Shown piece by piece: positions 1 to 11,600 of a stretch of DNA of 64,000 nucleotides. Source of the stretch: Pratylenchus scribneri (taxonomy: Eukaryota > Nematoda > Chromadorea > Rhabditida > Pratylenchidae); the NCBI GenBank assembly GCA_030063045.1, contig JAQSEB010000004.1, positions 3,596,001-3,660,000 on the forward strand, written 5' to 3'. The position numbers and the translations under genes are program-made. Below the pieces are notes generated by a model. That model was not told the DNA's origin, made no database searches, and saw only the letters and a list, made by a program, of their open reading frames with translations. Position 1 is the stretch's first letter, and every line of letters begins with the position of its first letter.

Positions 1-545
1 GTTTTAATCTAATTCCTTCCGGTTGTTCCGGTTAATTTCCGGAAAATTTTAATCTAACTTATTCCGGTTGTTCCGGTTAGTTTCCGGAAAGTTTTAATCT
101 AATTCCTTCCGGTTGTTCCGGTTAGTTTCCGGAAAGTTTTAATCTAATTCCTTCCGGTTGTTCCGGTTAGTTTCCGGAAAGTTTTAATCTAATTCCTTCC
201 GGTTGTTCCGGTTAGTTTCCGGAAAGTTTTAATCTAATTCCTTCCGGTTGTTCCGGTTAGTTTCCGGAAAGTTTTAATCTAATTCCTTCCGGTTGTTCCG
301 GTTAGTTTCCGGAAAGTTTTAATCTAATTCCTTCCGGTTGTTCCGGTTAATTTCCGGAAAATTTTAATCTAACTTATTCCGGTTGTTCCGGTTAGTTTCC
401 GGAAAGTTTTAATCTAATTCCTTCCGGTTGTTCCGGTTAGTTTCCGGAAAGTTTTAATCTAATTCCTTCCGGTTGTTCCGGTTAGTTTCCGGAAAGTTTT
501 AATCTAATTCCTTCCGGTTGTTCCGGTTAGTTTCCGGAAAGTTTT
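1..545. repeat. 45-bp tandem array at window edge
   Basis: Twelve full 45-bp units plus a stub fill the first 545 bases. Each unit begins GTTTTAATCT and carries two CCGGTTGTTCCGG-like parts and the palindrome TTTCCGGAAA. Units are nearly identical. Units 1-2 (1-90) carry shared variants (GTTAATTT, then ATTTTAATCTAACTTATT) that recur in units 8-9 (316-405), which gives a 315-bp higher-order period of seven units. The array touches the window boundary, so its true length is unknown. It could be a subtelomeric or telomere-substituting satellite or an internal minisatellite; the sequence alone does not decide. Confidence 0.95.
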
Positions 546-885
546 ATAATTCCTCGTGTTTTCCGCATATTTTACAAATTTATGATAAACAATTTTTGGG
601 ACCTTAATTCATAAGAAATGCCGAATTATTTTTCAACACCTCAAAATTTAGAAAATTTGGGGACCAACTCTTTTATTTATGGATTTTTTTGGCAAATTAT
701 AGCAGATTTTTTAGAGCTTTAGGAACTAAGAAAATGCAATAAAAAAATTTTAAGTTCACTCTACTAAAAACTATGGTTCCTCAAAATCGAGACTGAGATC
801 GGGAAATTATTGGGGGGAGGAGTTTTAAAAAAGGTTAAAAGGTAAAATTAATTTTAAGGAAATTCTGATGAGGGGATCAAATCAC
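546..885. other. non-coding gap with a dispersed-repeat copy
   Basis: No exon is recognisable on either strand. About 713-808 is AT-rich sequence containing GGAACTAAGAAAATGCAATA, then TTCACTCT and a GAGATCGGGAAATTA-like end. The same order of motifs recurs at about 30823-30902 inside an intron, so this is a copy of a short dispersed repeat. The next expected symporter exon is not found here. Confidence 0.6.
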
Positions 886-1545
886 CAAATGACGGCTTTG
901 ATGCCACCTGCGGCTGTGTAGACCGTGGATACAATGCCAACAAGGAGAATGAAGGGAAAAACGGAGAATCTGGTAACGCCGGAAAGGGCAATTGAAGGAG
1001 CATAAATGACCACCTTTAAAGCGGGTCAATTGAATATTTTTGTATTTTAAAAACACTCACGGCCATATATACGAGTGTATTAAGCATGAAAATGAGGGTG
1101 GCCATTCGGCGGAGGATTCCACTGTGGAAACGCAATTCAAAATATTCATATGAATTTAGGCACTAATTTTAATAAAAATTGAATTCAAAAAAATGAAATT
1201 GAAGGAGGAAACCTTGAGTTTAAAGAAAATTGGAATAAAAAAAGCGCCGATCATTGGGAATGCCAATGAGCCGAACAAATTGAAAAGGAACATCGCCGAT
1301 CCTCGGGTGTAGATTTCGGCAGGCACACCGAGAAGGCCAATGCCCGATACAAATGTGGTGAGAAGGGAAAGGCAAACGGGAAGGACCGGAAGACGACGGC
1401 CTCCGTCCAAAAAATCGCCAGTTTTGCTTCGAGGACGGCCAACGGGCTGACGGCGAAAATTGGGCATAAATCCATGGTAAAGGCCAACACTAAGGGAAAG
1501 CAACAAAAATCCACCGAAAACGACAAAATCAACAACCGAAAACAT
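886..1545 (-). CDS. SLC5-type sodium:solute symporter, N-terminal part only
   Basis: Three exons are read: 1545-1213, 1162-1061 and 1013-886, with GT-AG introns, giving about 187 residues. They match the N-terminus of the sodium:solute symporter family (SLC5, vitamin/monocarboxylate branch): a first membrane helix after VVDFVVFGG, then the signature region [35 protein letters not shown], a SYEYFELRF motif after the first intron, and [14 protein letters not shown]...[13 protein letters not shown] in exon 3. These correspond roughly to TM1-TM5. Exon 3 ends in a good donor (TG|GTGATT) where the family continues with WTD. No following exon is seen in the remaining 885 bases, which are repeat and gap. 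Either later exons lie beyond the window past a satellite-filled intron, or the gene was cut. The ATG at 1545 is the first in frame and sits directly before the hydrophobic segment. Confidence 0.75.
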
Positions 1546-2415
1546 TTTCTTGAATAAAATATGGGGAATTTAAATGGAAATGGGGGAAATTATTCCATTT
1601 TAAATGTTAATAATTAATTTAATCATTTTCCTAGAAAATCGGAAGAATTCATTGGAATTAATTGGCAATCAATTTTACAATCTAAATTTGGTAAAAAAAA
1701 AAAGGAAAAAGAACGAGGAATGAACCCCAAGCTCATCACCATATTTGGCCTCCATTTCCCTTCCTTATCAAATTGATAAAACCACAAAGTTTAAAAAAAG
1801 GAATAAGGAAATAAGCAAAGGATTGGCAGCCGGCTTAATGGACCGACCAATTAAGGAATCGAACATTTCTGCTGCTTGGAGGATTAATAAAAAAAAGGGC
1901 AAAATTGATTTACATGAGAAGGACAAAATAGTTTCCTAAGTTTTCCGGACTAATTGTAAAATAGTTTTCTTGAAGCATAAAAAGAAATCACAAATAGAGG
2001 AATGAAAATGTTAAGAGATTTGTAGTCTATGTTTGGTAGAATAAAAATTAAAATGTTGGTTCATCAGCCAAAATGGGGAACTCTGATAATGTAAAAAGTT
2101 AAGCTTTCTTTTGTCTATCTTAAATTGCCAATTTATCAATTTTTAAAAAGGAGGGGTTTAGTTTAAACCAATTTTGGTTTTTATTCAAAATTAAATTAAA
2201 ATTCATGGCAAAATATATTGGAATTGGGAGAGAAATATCATTTAAATAATAATAAGGTGGGGAACATTATTAAAATTGGGAAATGCGAATTGGATTAAAT
2301 TAAATAACAATATAATTCACAATCAAATGTAATAATCACTTTTCATTCTTCATAAAATGATTCTTCCTCAATTTCCTCATAAAATATAGTTTCACCAGAT
2401 TGTTGAATAGTTTGA
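1546..2415. other. intergenic, symporter 5' side to msh-5 3' end
   Basis: This AT-rich spacer would contain the symporter promoter. One 64-codon open frame (1745-1939, plus) is lysine-rich and resembles no family I know; I regard it as chance. No RNA gene or repeat is evident. Confidence 0.5.
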
Positions 2416-5400
2416 TTAAGTGGAATTGGGGCTAATTCGGTAAAAGTGCCGCCGGCTCGAAGATGAACATAAATCTAATAATAAAAATATATTTACGGAT
2501 ATTTTCCCCTGTTTTTACCTCTTCCGCTCGATCAATCACAGTGCGGGGAATGCCCATTTTGAGTGCAGTGAAATTGGCATAGGACAAATCGGTGATGCCA
2601 TCCATCAAATTGAAATGGAATTCCAAACTGTCATCTTCGAGTTTTGAGACGCCCATTGTCTGGAATCGAACCAATTCATTTGGATCATTGATTAATTCAG
2701 GCAATGAATGGAAATGGGAGGCCACAATCACATGGGGGCAACGATCAATTTGTCCTTCCAACCAATAATTCAGCGAACTGGCCAATAAAGAGAGGCCAAC
2801 TTCCTATAAAAATGAAAGGGAAATTATAATAAGGAAAAGATGGGTTACCGTCATTGTGCCTTTGCCGAATTCATCAATGATAAGCAGCGAATTTTGATCA
2901 CTTCGTGAAATTGCGCGGGACATCTGAAAATGAATGAATAAAAAAGTGAATAATAAATGGACTGGATACCCGGATATATAAGGGATAGGAGCTTTAGGTA
3001 AGGTTCTCCTAGTAAGGTTTTAATTCGAAATTCTCATGGCCCACTCCGCTCGAACATAGATATCATTTTTCTTATTTTAAACTGCTTTTTTTAGCAATAT
3101 GGCACTCCAAAAAATTCAAAGAAATCATAAAACCCATTTTCCCCCACCTATGTTCATCTAAAAAAAATGCTCTTGGATGGATTCGAACCCGCGACCTCCG
3201 CTCTTCAAGTCCCCCATCTTCACCATTTGACTATGAAATTTACAATCCTAAATTTGCTATTTTTGTTCATCTCCACAGCACTAATAAGTTTTTGAGAATT
3301 TTAAGCCTTATAAACCATTTTATCATTTTATAGCTAAGGTTTTCAAATAGAAAATATTTAATTGCTTACTTGTTTCAAATCATTTGCGAATGAGGACATT
3401 CCATCCAGGACAGAATCCACACTGTAAATGCGCGACATTATTCGATTGATTGGGCCAATAATTGCCCTTGAGGCGGGCACAAAGCATCCAACATGGGCCA
3501 TATAAACAATTGTGCCAACCTTAAAAAATAATTAATTAAATATTCAAATTAATTTGTACCATTTTCAAATAAACACTTTTTCCGGATGAATTCGGCCCAA
3601 ACAAAATTTTAATTTTGCCAAGTTCCGTTGAACTTCTAAAAATATTGGGAAATTTATTGTTTATTATTTTTGGCTAACATTATTGGATTTGGGACAAAAT
3701 CTCGCAAAGTTTGGCACAAATGTTCAGCGACTGGATGACGGCCTTGTTCAATCATCAACACCGGTTGGTCAACAAATTGAGGTCGAACCCAATTATAGTT
3801 TCGGGCAACGGCGACACTTTAAATTGATTATAAATTGAATTGGAATTATTTTCTCACAGTGAAATGAGGCAATCCAATGTTGCACCAATGCCGACGGCTT
3901 GCAAAACAACCTTCCGGAATTGAAGTAATCTTCGCTCCAAATTCAATAAAATATTCCTTTCGGCATCAATTATTTGCATTTTAATGTCGCCCACTTCCTC
4001 GTCCAACATTCGCATTCTCTCAGTTTTATAATAATTTGTTCCTTCCGAAGTGAAAATCTAAAAATAAAATTGGAAATATCAAAAATATTAAAAAAAAAAT
4101 GCAAACCAATTCCACAATGCTTGAACTGTTTTTAATCAGGGATTGTGCGGATTCATCCAACATTAATAAATAGCCAATAATTGGGAAATAAGCCACACTG
4201 CATCCGTCCATATTTAAGTCGGTGGCCTCCATTTTGGCCACTTCCGTCAATTCTTCCGGCAAATTCTCATAACGTTCCTTCCCTAAAATAAACAAAATAA
4301 ATCATTTAATTAAATTATCGATTTACTTGAATCCAAATCCGGATCAATTCCTTTGAGTATAACAATTCGATTTTCACTGAATGATTCTTGAAAATCAATC
4401 TAAAAATTTAATATTAAATTATCATAATTTATTGTGAAAATGGCAAACCACTGCATTCAATAAAGCGGCCACTTCCTGCAATTTTCCACCCAGGCATTCG
4501 TGTCTTCCCTTCAAAATTGGCAATTTTACTTCATATTCATCCAAATATTTCCAATTTTGACCATTGCACAAATTGTCTAATAAATTCAACATTTTTGGTT
4601 TAAATTAATTAAAAACCATGAAAAAATTCCTCCAATCACTTAATGGTGCATTTCCACGACGCATTCTATGGAAAATTCCCTAAAAAATTTATAAAAATGA
4701 AAAATAAGTTTTTGGAATATTTACTTTGACGGATGAAATTTCCTTCATAAATGCCCGAAGTCCTTTTGTTATTTCCATATTGCAATCTTGGTACAAATAT
4801 GCAATGGCCTCATGCCTTTCCGTTAACACTTTCATATCCTTGGTTGGCCGTTCAAACCACATTCTGCATAAATATTAATAAATTAATTCAATTTTATTTA
4901 TTTTTTTTACCTAAGCATTTGTTTTCCGGGTGTTGATCGACAAAGATTGCACAATTTGAAGAGGCTCATCCCTTCGCGGCGATTATTACCCCAAACAAAT
5001 TTTTGGCGAATGGATTTTGGAATATATTCGGAATAGAATATTTCCAATGCCCGAATTGTCATTGAGTCGACTTCGATGCAATTTTCCCTTTAAAATATTA
5101 TCATTAAATTGTAATTAATATTCTAAATTTACAGAAAATAAAGATTGATTTTGTCGAAACAGGTTCGAATATTGAAATTAATATTTTCGTCATTTTCACT
5201 TTTCTGTTGCGGCCCAGCATTTTGTTGTTCAATAAAACGGAAAAGTGCGCCCAATGCACGAATCTGAACAAAAATATTAAAATTTAATTATATTCAAATA
5301 ATTAAATAACCATATTTGTTGATGCAAAATCGAAACGGAATGAGGCCATCATATTCGGGTCATTGACCCCGTCTTCAAATAATTGAACAATTCTTTTCTT

Positions 5401-5979
5401 GGCCAGTCCAAAACCTAAAGTTAAAATTTGATTTAATTGAAATTATTTTTTGTTTTACTGAATGAAATATCCGGCAAAAAATGAATTGAAGGATGCCAAA
5501 GGTTATCTTCCATTTCTTCTTTCTCATCATTTGCTGCTTCATTTTGGTTATTGCCATTGCTTTTGTCATTATTGCTCATTCTACTGCTGAACATTTGAGT
5601 TTGCGATGGCATTATTGAAGAAATATTGGGCGTTTCGGGCACAATTGAATTATTCAGAAATGATGGATCGATGGCACTCTCATCAATTAAATTTGGCAGT
5701 AAATGGTTGCCTGCGAAAATATTTTCATTTTTGGATATTTTTGAACTCAAAAACTCACATTCTTTCCTCAAAAACATCTGAAATTCTGCTTCCTGTGATC
5801 GATTGGCAAGTATATGGGTTGGCCTCGATTCGCGTAGAACTGTAAATATATAGATTAATTTTTGTGATTTTAATAAAAGCATACGTTGACTGAGCATACA
5901 AGACGGCCGAGAAGAGCCCTAGGATCAAGCATCGAATGAGCGAGCCAAACCTTTTGTCCCAGCAATTCTTCCCCTCCAT
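2416..5979 (-). CDS. msh-5: MutS homolog 5, meiotic recombination ATPase
   Basis: MSH5 forms the MSH4-MSH5 clamp that stabilises crossover intermediates in meiosis. About a dozen short exons are read on the minus strand. Near the 3' side are the MutS signature peptides: VRPQFVDQPVLMIEQGRHPV (about 3810-3750), the Walker A region LFGPNSSGKSVYLKMV (about 3610-3560), VGTIVYMAHVGCFVPASRA (about 3515-3460) and Walker B SLLIIDEFGKGT (about 2895-2860), then the C-terminal block with CPHVIVASHFHSLPEL. GPNSSGKS and the FVPA block point to MSH5, not MSH2/3/6. The last exon reads to a TAA at 2416-2418. The intron at about 2935-3365 carries a SINE-like insert. The N-terminus is uncertain: a block with RPTHILANRS (about 5830) is clearly coding, but the first exon could start at 5979 or 5897 and I could not make the first splice keep frame. 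Confidence 0.87.
3165..3340 (-). repeat. tRNA-like SINE copy A (msh-5 intron)
   Basis: On the minus strand the segment contains a perfect RNA polymerase III B box inside GCGGGTTCGAATCC, preceded by an A-box-like TTCATAGTCAAATGGTGAAG. The 5' part (CTTAGCTATAAAATGATA, GCTGTGGAG) matches the copy at about 20025-20205 in order and sequence. The acceptor stem does not pair, so this is a tRNA-derived repeat and not a functional tRNA gene. Confidence 0.6.
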
Positions 5980-7540
5980 ATTTTTTTGTTCCTATTAAAA
6001 TATTTCAATTTGTTATATTTACATCCATTTTATTTGTTTGCTTTAAATTTATTATTTTATATAAATAAATATTGAGCATTGAGCTTATTTTTAATATTGC
6101 AGAAAAATATAGGAAAAAATATATTCTAAAAATATGAATTTTTTCGAATGAACGAAAATTTTTCATTTCTATGTTGTTTAATCCTCGAATGTTTGCATTG
6201 GTATAAAATATTCTTTTCCACCATCAAAAAAGTGCCAATTAAAAATGGAAAGAGGGGATTTTTGCATGAAATTGCGTGATGTAAAAAAGGGGGAAATTTT
6301 ATGAATTTAATAAATATAAACGCTTGGGTTGAATAGAAAAAAGAAATGGAATAAAATATGAATTTTACATTTAAATATTAATATAAAATTATTTTCTCCT
6401 CGTAAAATTCTGAATAAATTAAATGATTATTTGCCGACATAAACAATTTCATTAAATAATTTATTCCATTAAATCAAAATATTTCTTCGTTCTCACAACA
6501 TTTTCCCAATTCCTCCTTTGTTCATAAATGTTGTTTACAACAATTTCGTTTTGTCGAGACGCAGGCGGAATTGATGGATTTTTATTTTTGAAAGTGTCCG
6601 GAGGAAAATGCAATGGAATGGCTCACATGATTGAATGAGGGAAACTTTTTTTTCTGATTTGACCTTTCCACTCCATTTTTTTGATAAATAAGTTTATAAA
6701 AAATATTTCCGAAAAATGGGTGAAGGGCAAATCGCCGAGAACACACAGCTGGAAAGGGCATAAAATGGGTTAAATTGTGGATGATCAAATAAAAACAAAT
6801 AAAAAATTCTACCATAAATCCAAAATCTCCATTGACCTTCAAATGGAAGAAAAAATGAGAATGTTTGAATAAATATTTAGGAAAAATTTGTTAAATTTGC
6901 GATTGAATGGAAAATATTAAATAAATTTGGTTTTCTTTTTGAGTTAGACCGATTTTGTTGGTTTTAATCCCGAATTTTTTTCACTTTTATTTAATAAATG
7001 AATGGGCAATCAATCAATTACCATCCGAACTTCGATAAAAAATTGATGAAATAATACTGGTTGATAATGAATTAATATTAATTATTCACAATATGTAATT
7101 CTCTGTTCATTCTTTCTTTTGATTGTTGTACTTCTTAAAATGTGTTATTGTTTATTTGTTCAGTCATTTCAACGTGTTTTGTTGATTCAGCAGTTGATAA
7201 TTCATTTGGCCAAAAATGTTGGATAGGCCATAAGATAAGACCCATCAAGCGATTGGACCCTCGGAGTAAAAGAAGGGAACATTTTTGAAAGTGAAAGAGA
7301 GAAAATTAATGAGCAAAAAAGGGAAAATGTTCCAAATTGGGAATTGAGGTAAAAAAATCATATGACTCTTTTTAGGAAGGAAAATTCAATGAAAATATAT
7401 TGTAAAATTTTGTTGGAAGCAAATTTCTATGAAAATTTAAAATTTATTGTAAAAATTTTATATTAATTAAAATGTAATTCCTCAATTATTATGGATTAGT
7501 GGTGTTGATAGAATTATATGGCTTCCTTCCTACTTCTACT
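5980..7540. other. intergenic between msh-5 and TTC36-like gene
   Basis: This spacer of about 1.5 kb is AT-rich with long A and T runs. The minus-strand frame at 6582-6842 has no recognisable domain and poor composition. I see no RNA gene. It must hold the msh-5 promoter or trans-splice site and possibly a missing first msh-5 exon. Confidence 0.5.
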
Positions 7541-8317
7541 TCATTCACCAGTCCTGAATTTAGTCATAATTTCACCGAGCATTTTATTGCACATTGCCGC
7601 ATATCTATAATATTCATCAAATTCAGTTAAATATTCAATTCAATTTTTACGGATTCATCGAGACCAATTGATTTTTGGCAAAATTTGACCCAAGTTCGGC
7701 AGCTTTCTTGAATTCATTCTGAAAATTCCAAACCCACCAATTCCCTTTTCCCTATTCTCACTTTGGCCAATTCCTCTTTGCCTTGGAATCGATAAACCAG
7801 CGCCCGCTGGACAAAAGATTGGGCCGCGGTTCGCCCTTTCCCTTTGCTCAATTCCAGTGATTTCTCCAAATCGGCCAATGCCTCCTCAATTTTAGCATTC
7901 AATCGATGAAGTTGAGCCCGATTGTTATAGGGAGAGGGGTTACCGGCACAAATCTGGCCAAAAATGCATTTCACATATATTCCACATAAAATATTTTTAC
8001 TTGAATGGCCTCATTGAATTTGGCCAATGCGGCATCGAATTCCCCTTTCTCAGCAAAATTTACACCTTCCAAATTTAGCAATTCGGATTGTTTGTAATTT
8101 GGCAAATCCAAATAATCGGCTGAAAACGAGGAATAAATTTAGAGAATTGAATGACATGAATATGAACCATCTTCAAGGCCAAATTGTCCTTCTTTTTCCG
8201 TATTATCGGCATTGATAAATGGCATATTCGGGTTCATAATCATATTCAAAACATTCTTTAATTGGAATTATTGCATCTTTTTCCCTTTTATTTTACCTTA
8301 TCCCGTTGAGAAAACAT
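7541..8317 (-). CDS. TTC36: TTC36-like tetratricopeptide protein
   Basis: Short TPR protein. Start ATG at 8317 (MFSQRDK), then an intron, then KNVLNMIMNPNMPFINAD, where vertebrate TTC36 has a similar NPxxPF motif. The TPR block reads LEGVNFAEKGEFDAAL...GNPSPYNNRAQLHRLN...EEALADLEKSLELS, followed by RTAAQSFVQRALVYRFQGKE and a C-terminal exon YAAMCNKMLGEIMTKF ending at a TGA at 7541-7543. The NNRAQ, GRxAAQSFVQRAL and YAAxCNxML blocks are diagnostic of TTC36. About 190 residues and five exons, the family's usual length. It lies between msh-5 and the C3-like gene, all three on the minus strand; the 360-bp gap on its 5' side also contains the 3' end region of the C3-like gene. Confidence 0.87.
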
Positions 8318-8677
8318 TTTTAAATTGATTTAATGGCTGACAATTAATATAAATGAAACAAAAGTGTCAATGAGTGAGGACTGCTGCGCAATTTGTAAAA
8401 TATATATTGGAAAGGAGTGAATCAATATATTTAGGCAAGGCATACGTGAATTATGTATATACTCCCAATATTTGGTAAATTATTAACCGATTTTATAAAA
8501 AATATCGCATCCATTTCATATTAATTAATAAATTTATGCACTCTAAAGTAAATTAAGTATTTAATTTGGTTTCAAAAATTTTTTTCAATTTAGCCCGTTA
8601 ATCCAATGCAAAATAATTTGATTTAATTTCCATTTCTTCTTCCATTTTGCCCGTTTTCTTTCCTCTCCATCCATTAT

Positions 8678-11600
8678 TCATTCATTTGTACAAATTTCAT
8701 CTGAGATTTTTCCAAAAAGTTCTTGACAGTCAGTACTCCGCATCAGACGATCTCCATCCCGCTGAAATTTTCCATTTTATATATTTTCGAATAATTCCCC
8801 ATTTCCATCCAACCATTAAATAATATGTTTGGAGTAAATCATGATTGCCTGCGGCAGTGGCCACCAATTGTTGTCTCTCCCTTTCGCCTCCATTATTTCC
8901 TTCTATTGCATCGCCACTTTCGTCAAAAAGTCCCTGGGGGTCGCCAATTAGAAGGAATCGTGGATTTCCCATATCCTCAAACTTTCTCATACAAACTCGA
9001 TTGCATTGACGAATCAAAATGGTCAAATGTTCTGCGCAAATTTATTTTAATGACAATCATTTTTATTTTACCTGGTTTTAACTTTTCGTCAATATACTTC
9101 CATTCTAAAATTTGCTCATTTTCCAGCATTTTATATTCATTTTCGCCGATTCTCAATGTTCGAATCGAACGGTTACGAAATGTGATTACTGATGAATAAG
9201 AATTATCTAATATTCTGTGAATAGTGAATTCCTTTTTTTACCGAATTTATTGCCCTCGGTCCATTTAATTTCTTTGCACAATTCATTGAATGTTAATCGA
9301 TCACAACTGGAACATTTCAGGGTGCAACTCAATTCGGCACAGGTGCAAACCCCATTTTGGAGGCAAACTGTCTCGACAACCTTTTTTTTGACAAAATTAG
9401 ATTGATAAATCAAATTGAATTACTTCGGAATGAGCTTGGTTCCTGTTTTCGGCAATCATTTGGTAAAATTGTTGTTGACCGGAAGTGACCGATGAATTTT
9501 GTTGCTGTAAATTGAAGAATATTGACTATATTTATTTTCATAAATTCAATTATTTCTGATTAAATTAGACTTTTGACCAAGTTGGCCGTCCAATTGTGTG
9601 TGAAATGATTTGGCCATTTGGAAATGAGCTGGAGGCGGTACAGGGGAAGGAAGGGCCGAAGGGGAAGAAGCTTGTCCGTGGGAAAGTAAAAGATGGCCTC
9701 CGGGGCTGATTGACCGCCGTCTTCTGCGTGAATTCCCCGAAGCAAAATCCAATTCATCCGGCAAAACAATCAATTCGCCTAGTGGGAGGTCTGAAATAGG
9801 AAAATTATGTATTGATGTTGATTGCGAAGGGGATTCACTGACGGTGATGGAGGGCACTGATAGAGACGGGGGCCAATTTGTCTGGTTCATAACCGACTTT
9901 TGGCTCAATCAATGTAACTGGAAATGTGGGATGAATTTATTGTATAAATGGATGGATTAATTGCCTGAATAGATTACGGCCTCATTCCTACTTAAATTGG
10001 TGAGCACAAAATGAATGGCCGTTGGGCTAATTCGCGGTTCCATTTGAAAATTGACAGTGTCACTCTTTGATGACAATATATAATTAAAATTTTAAAGATT
10101 TTTTGCTTACCAAAATGTTGACAAAATTCTTTTGTGAGGAAAAACCCGTGAAAAGGCCATGTTCAATTTGGATAGAGCGAAGAAGATGGGAATGGGGGCT
10201 TAAAATAGAATAATTTAAAATTGTTGGTTGCAAAGGCGAACATTAACGTGACAGTTTGATTGATAAATCCATTCGAATTTTGCTCCTGTTTTAAGCTTAG
10301 ACTGACTGGTTCAGACTCATTTGGGTCTCGACGCGATCGTTTCCTCTTTTCCATCAAAACTTTGACGCCAAGCAGCAATCTAATATGAAAATTATTTTAA
10401 TTCATCCAATTTCGTAATAATTGTGAACGTGTTAGATAAAAAAATGTAAAATTGTTGCAATAATTTAAAAAAATAGTTCTCAAGAATTAAAAAGAGGAAT
10501 GGTTTGCAGAAAATAAAATGTTTGTCAAGTTTTAATTCTTTCCGGAAAATGTTCGCCAAGTTTTAATTCTTTCCGGAAAATGTTCGCCAAGTTTTAATTC
10601 TTTCCGGAAAATGTTCGCCAAGTTTTAATTCTTTCCGGAAAATGTTCGCCAAGTTTTAATTGTTTCCGGAAAATGTTCGCCAAGTTTTAATTGTTTCCGG
10701 AAAATGTTCGCCAAGTTTTAATTCTTTCCGGAAAATGTTCGCCAAGTTTTAATTCTTTCCGGAAAATGTTCGCCAAGTTTTAATTCTTTCCGGAAAATGT
10801 TCGCCAAGTTTTAATTGTTTCCGGAAAAATGTTCGACAAGTTTTAATTCTTTCCGGAAAAATGTTCGCCAAGTTTTAATTCTTTCCGGAAAATGTTCGCC
10901 AAGTTTTAATTCTTTCCGGAAAATGTTCGCCAAGTTTTAATTCTTTCCGGAAAATGTTCGCCAAGTTTTAATTGTTTCCGGAAAAATGTTCGACAAGTTT
11001 TAATTCTTTCCGGAAAAATGTTCGCCAAGTTTTAATTCTTCCCGGAAAAATGTTCGCCAAGTTTTAATTCTTTCCGGAAAAATGTTCGCCAAGTTTTAAT
11101 TCTTCCCGGAAAAATGTTCGCCAAAATGTTTTTCCCTTTCCGGAAAATGTTCGCCAAGTTTTAATTCTTTCCGGAAAATGTTCGCCAAGTTTTAATTCTT
11201 TCCGGAAAATGTTCGCCAAGTTTTAATTCTTTCCGGAAAATGTTCGCCAAGTTTTAATTGTTTCCGGAAAAATGTTCGCCAAGTTTTAATTCTTCCCGGA
11301 AAAATGTTCGCCAAAATGTTTTTCCCTTTCCGGAAAATGTTCGCCAAGTTTTAATTCTTTCCGGAAAATGTTCGCCAAGTTTTAATTCTTCCCGGAAAAT
11401 GTTCGCCAAGTTTTAATTCTTTCCGGAAAATGTTCGCCAAGTTTTAATTCTTTCCGGAAAATGTTCGCCAAGTTTTAATTGTTTCCGGAAAATGTTCGCC
11501 AAGTTTTAATTGTTTCCGGAAAAATGTTCGCCAAGTTTTAATTCTTTCCGGAAAAATGTTCGCCAAGTTTTAATTCTTCCCGGAAAAATGTTCGCCAAAA

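Noticed and set aside
1745..1939. 64-codon plus-strand frame upstream of the symporter gene
   Set aside because: Lysine-rich, no domain, no splice support; explained by AT-rich composition.
3178..3245. Functional tRNA gene in the msh-5 intron
   Set aside because: B box is perfect but acceptor and anticodon stems do not pair; it matches a second dispersed copy, so it is called a SINE.
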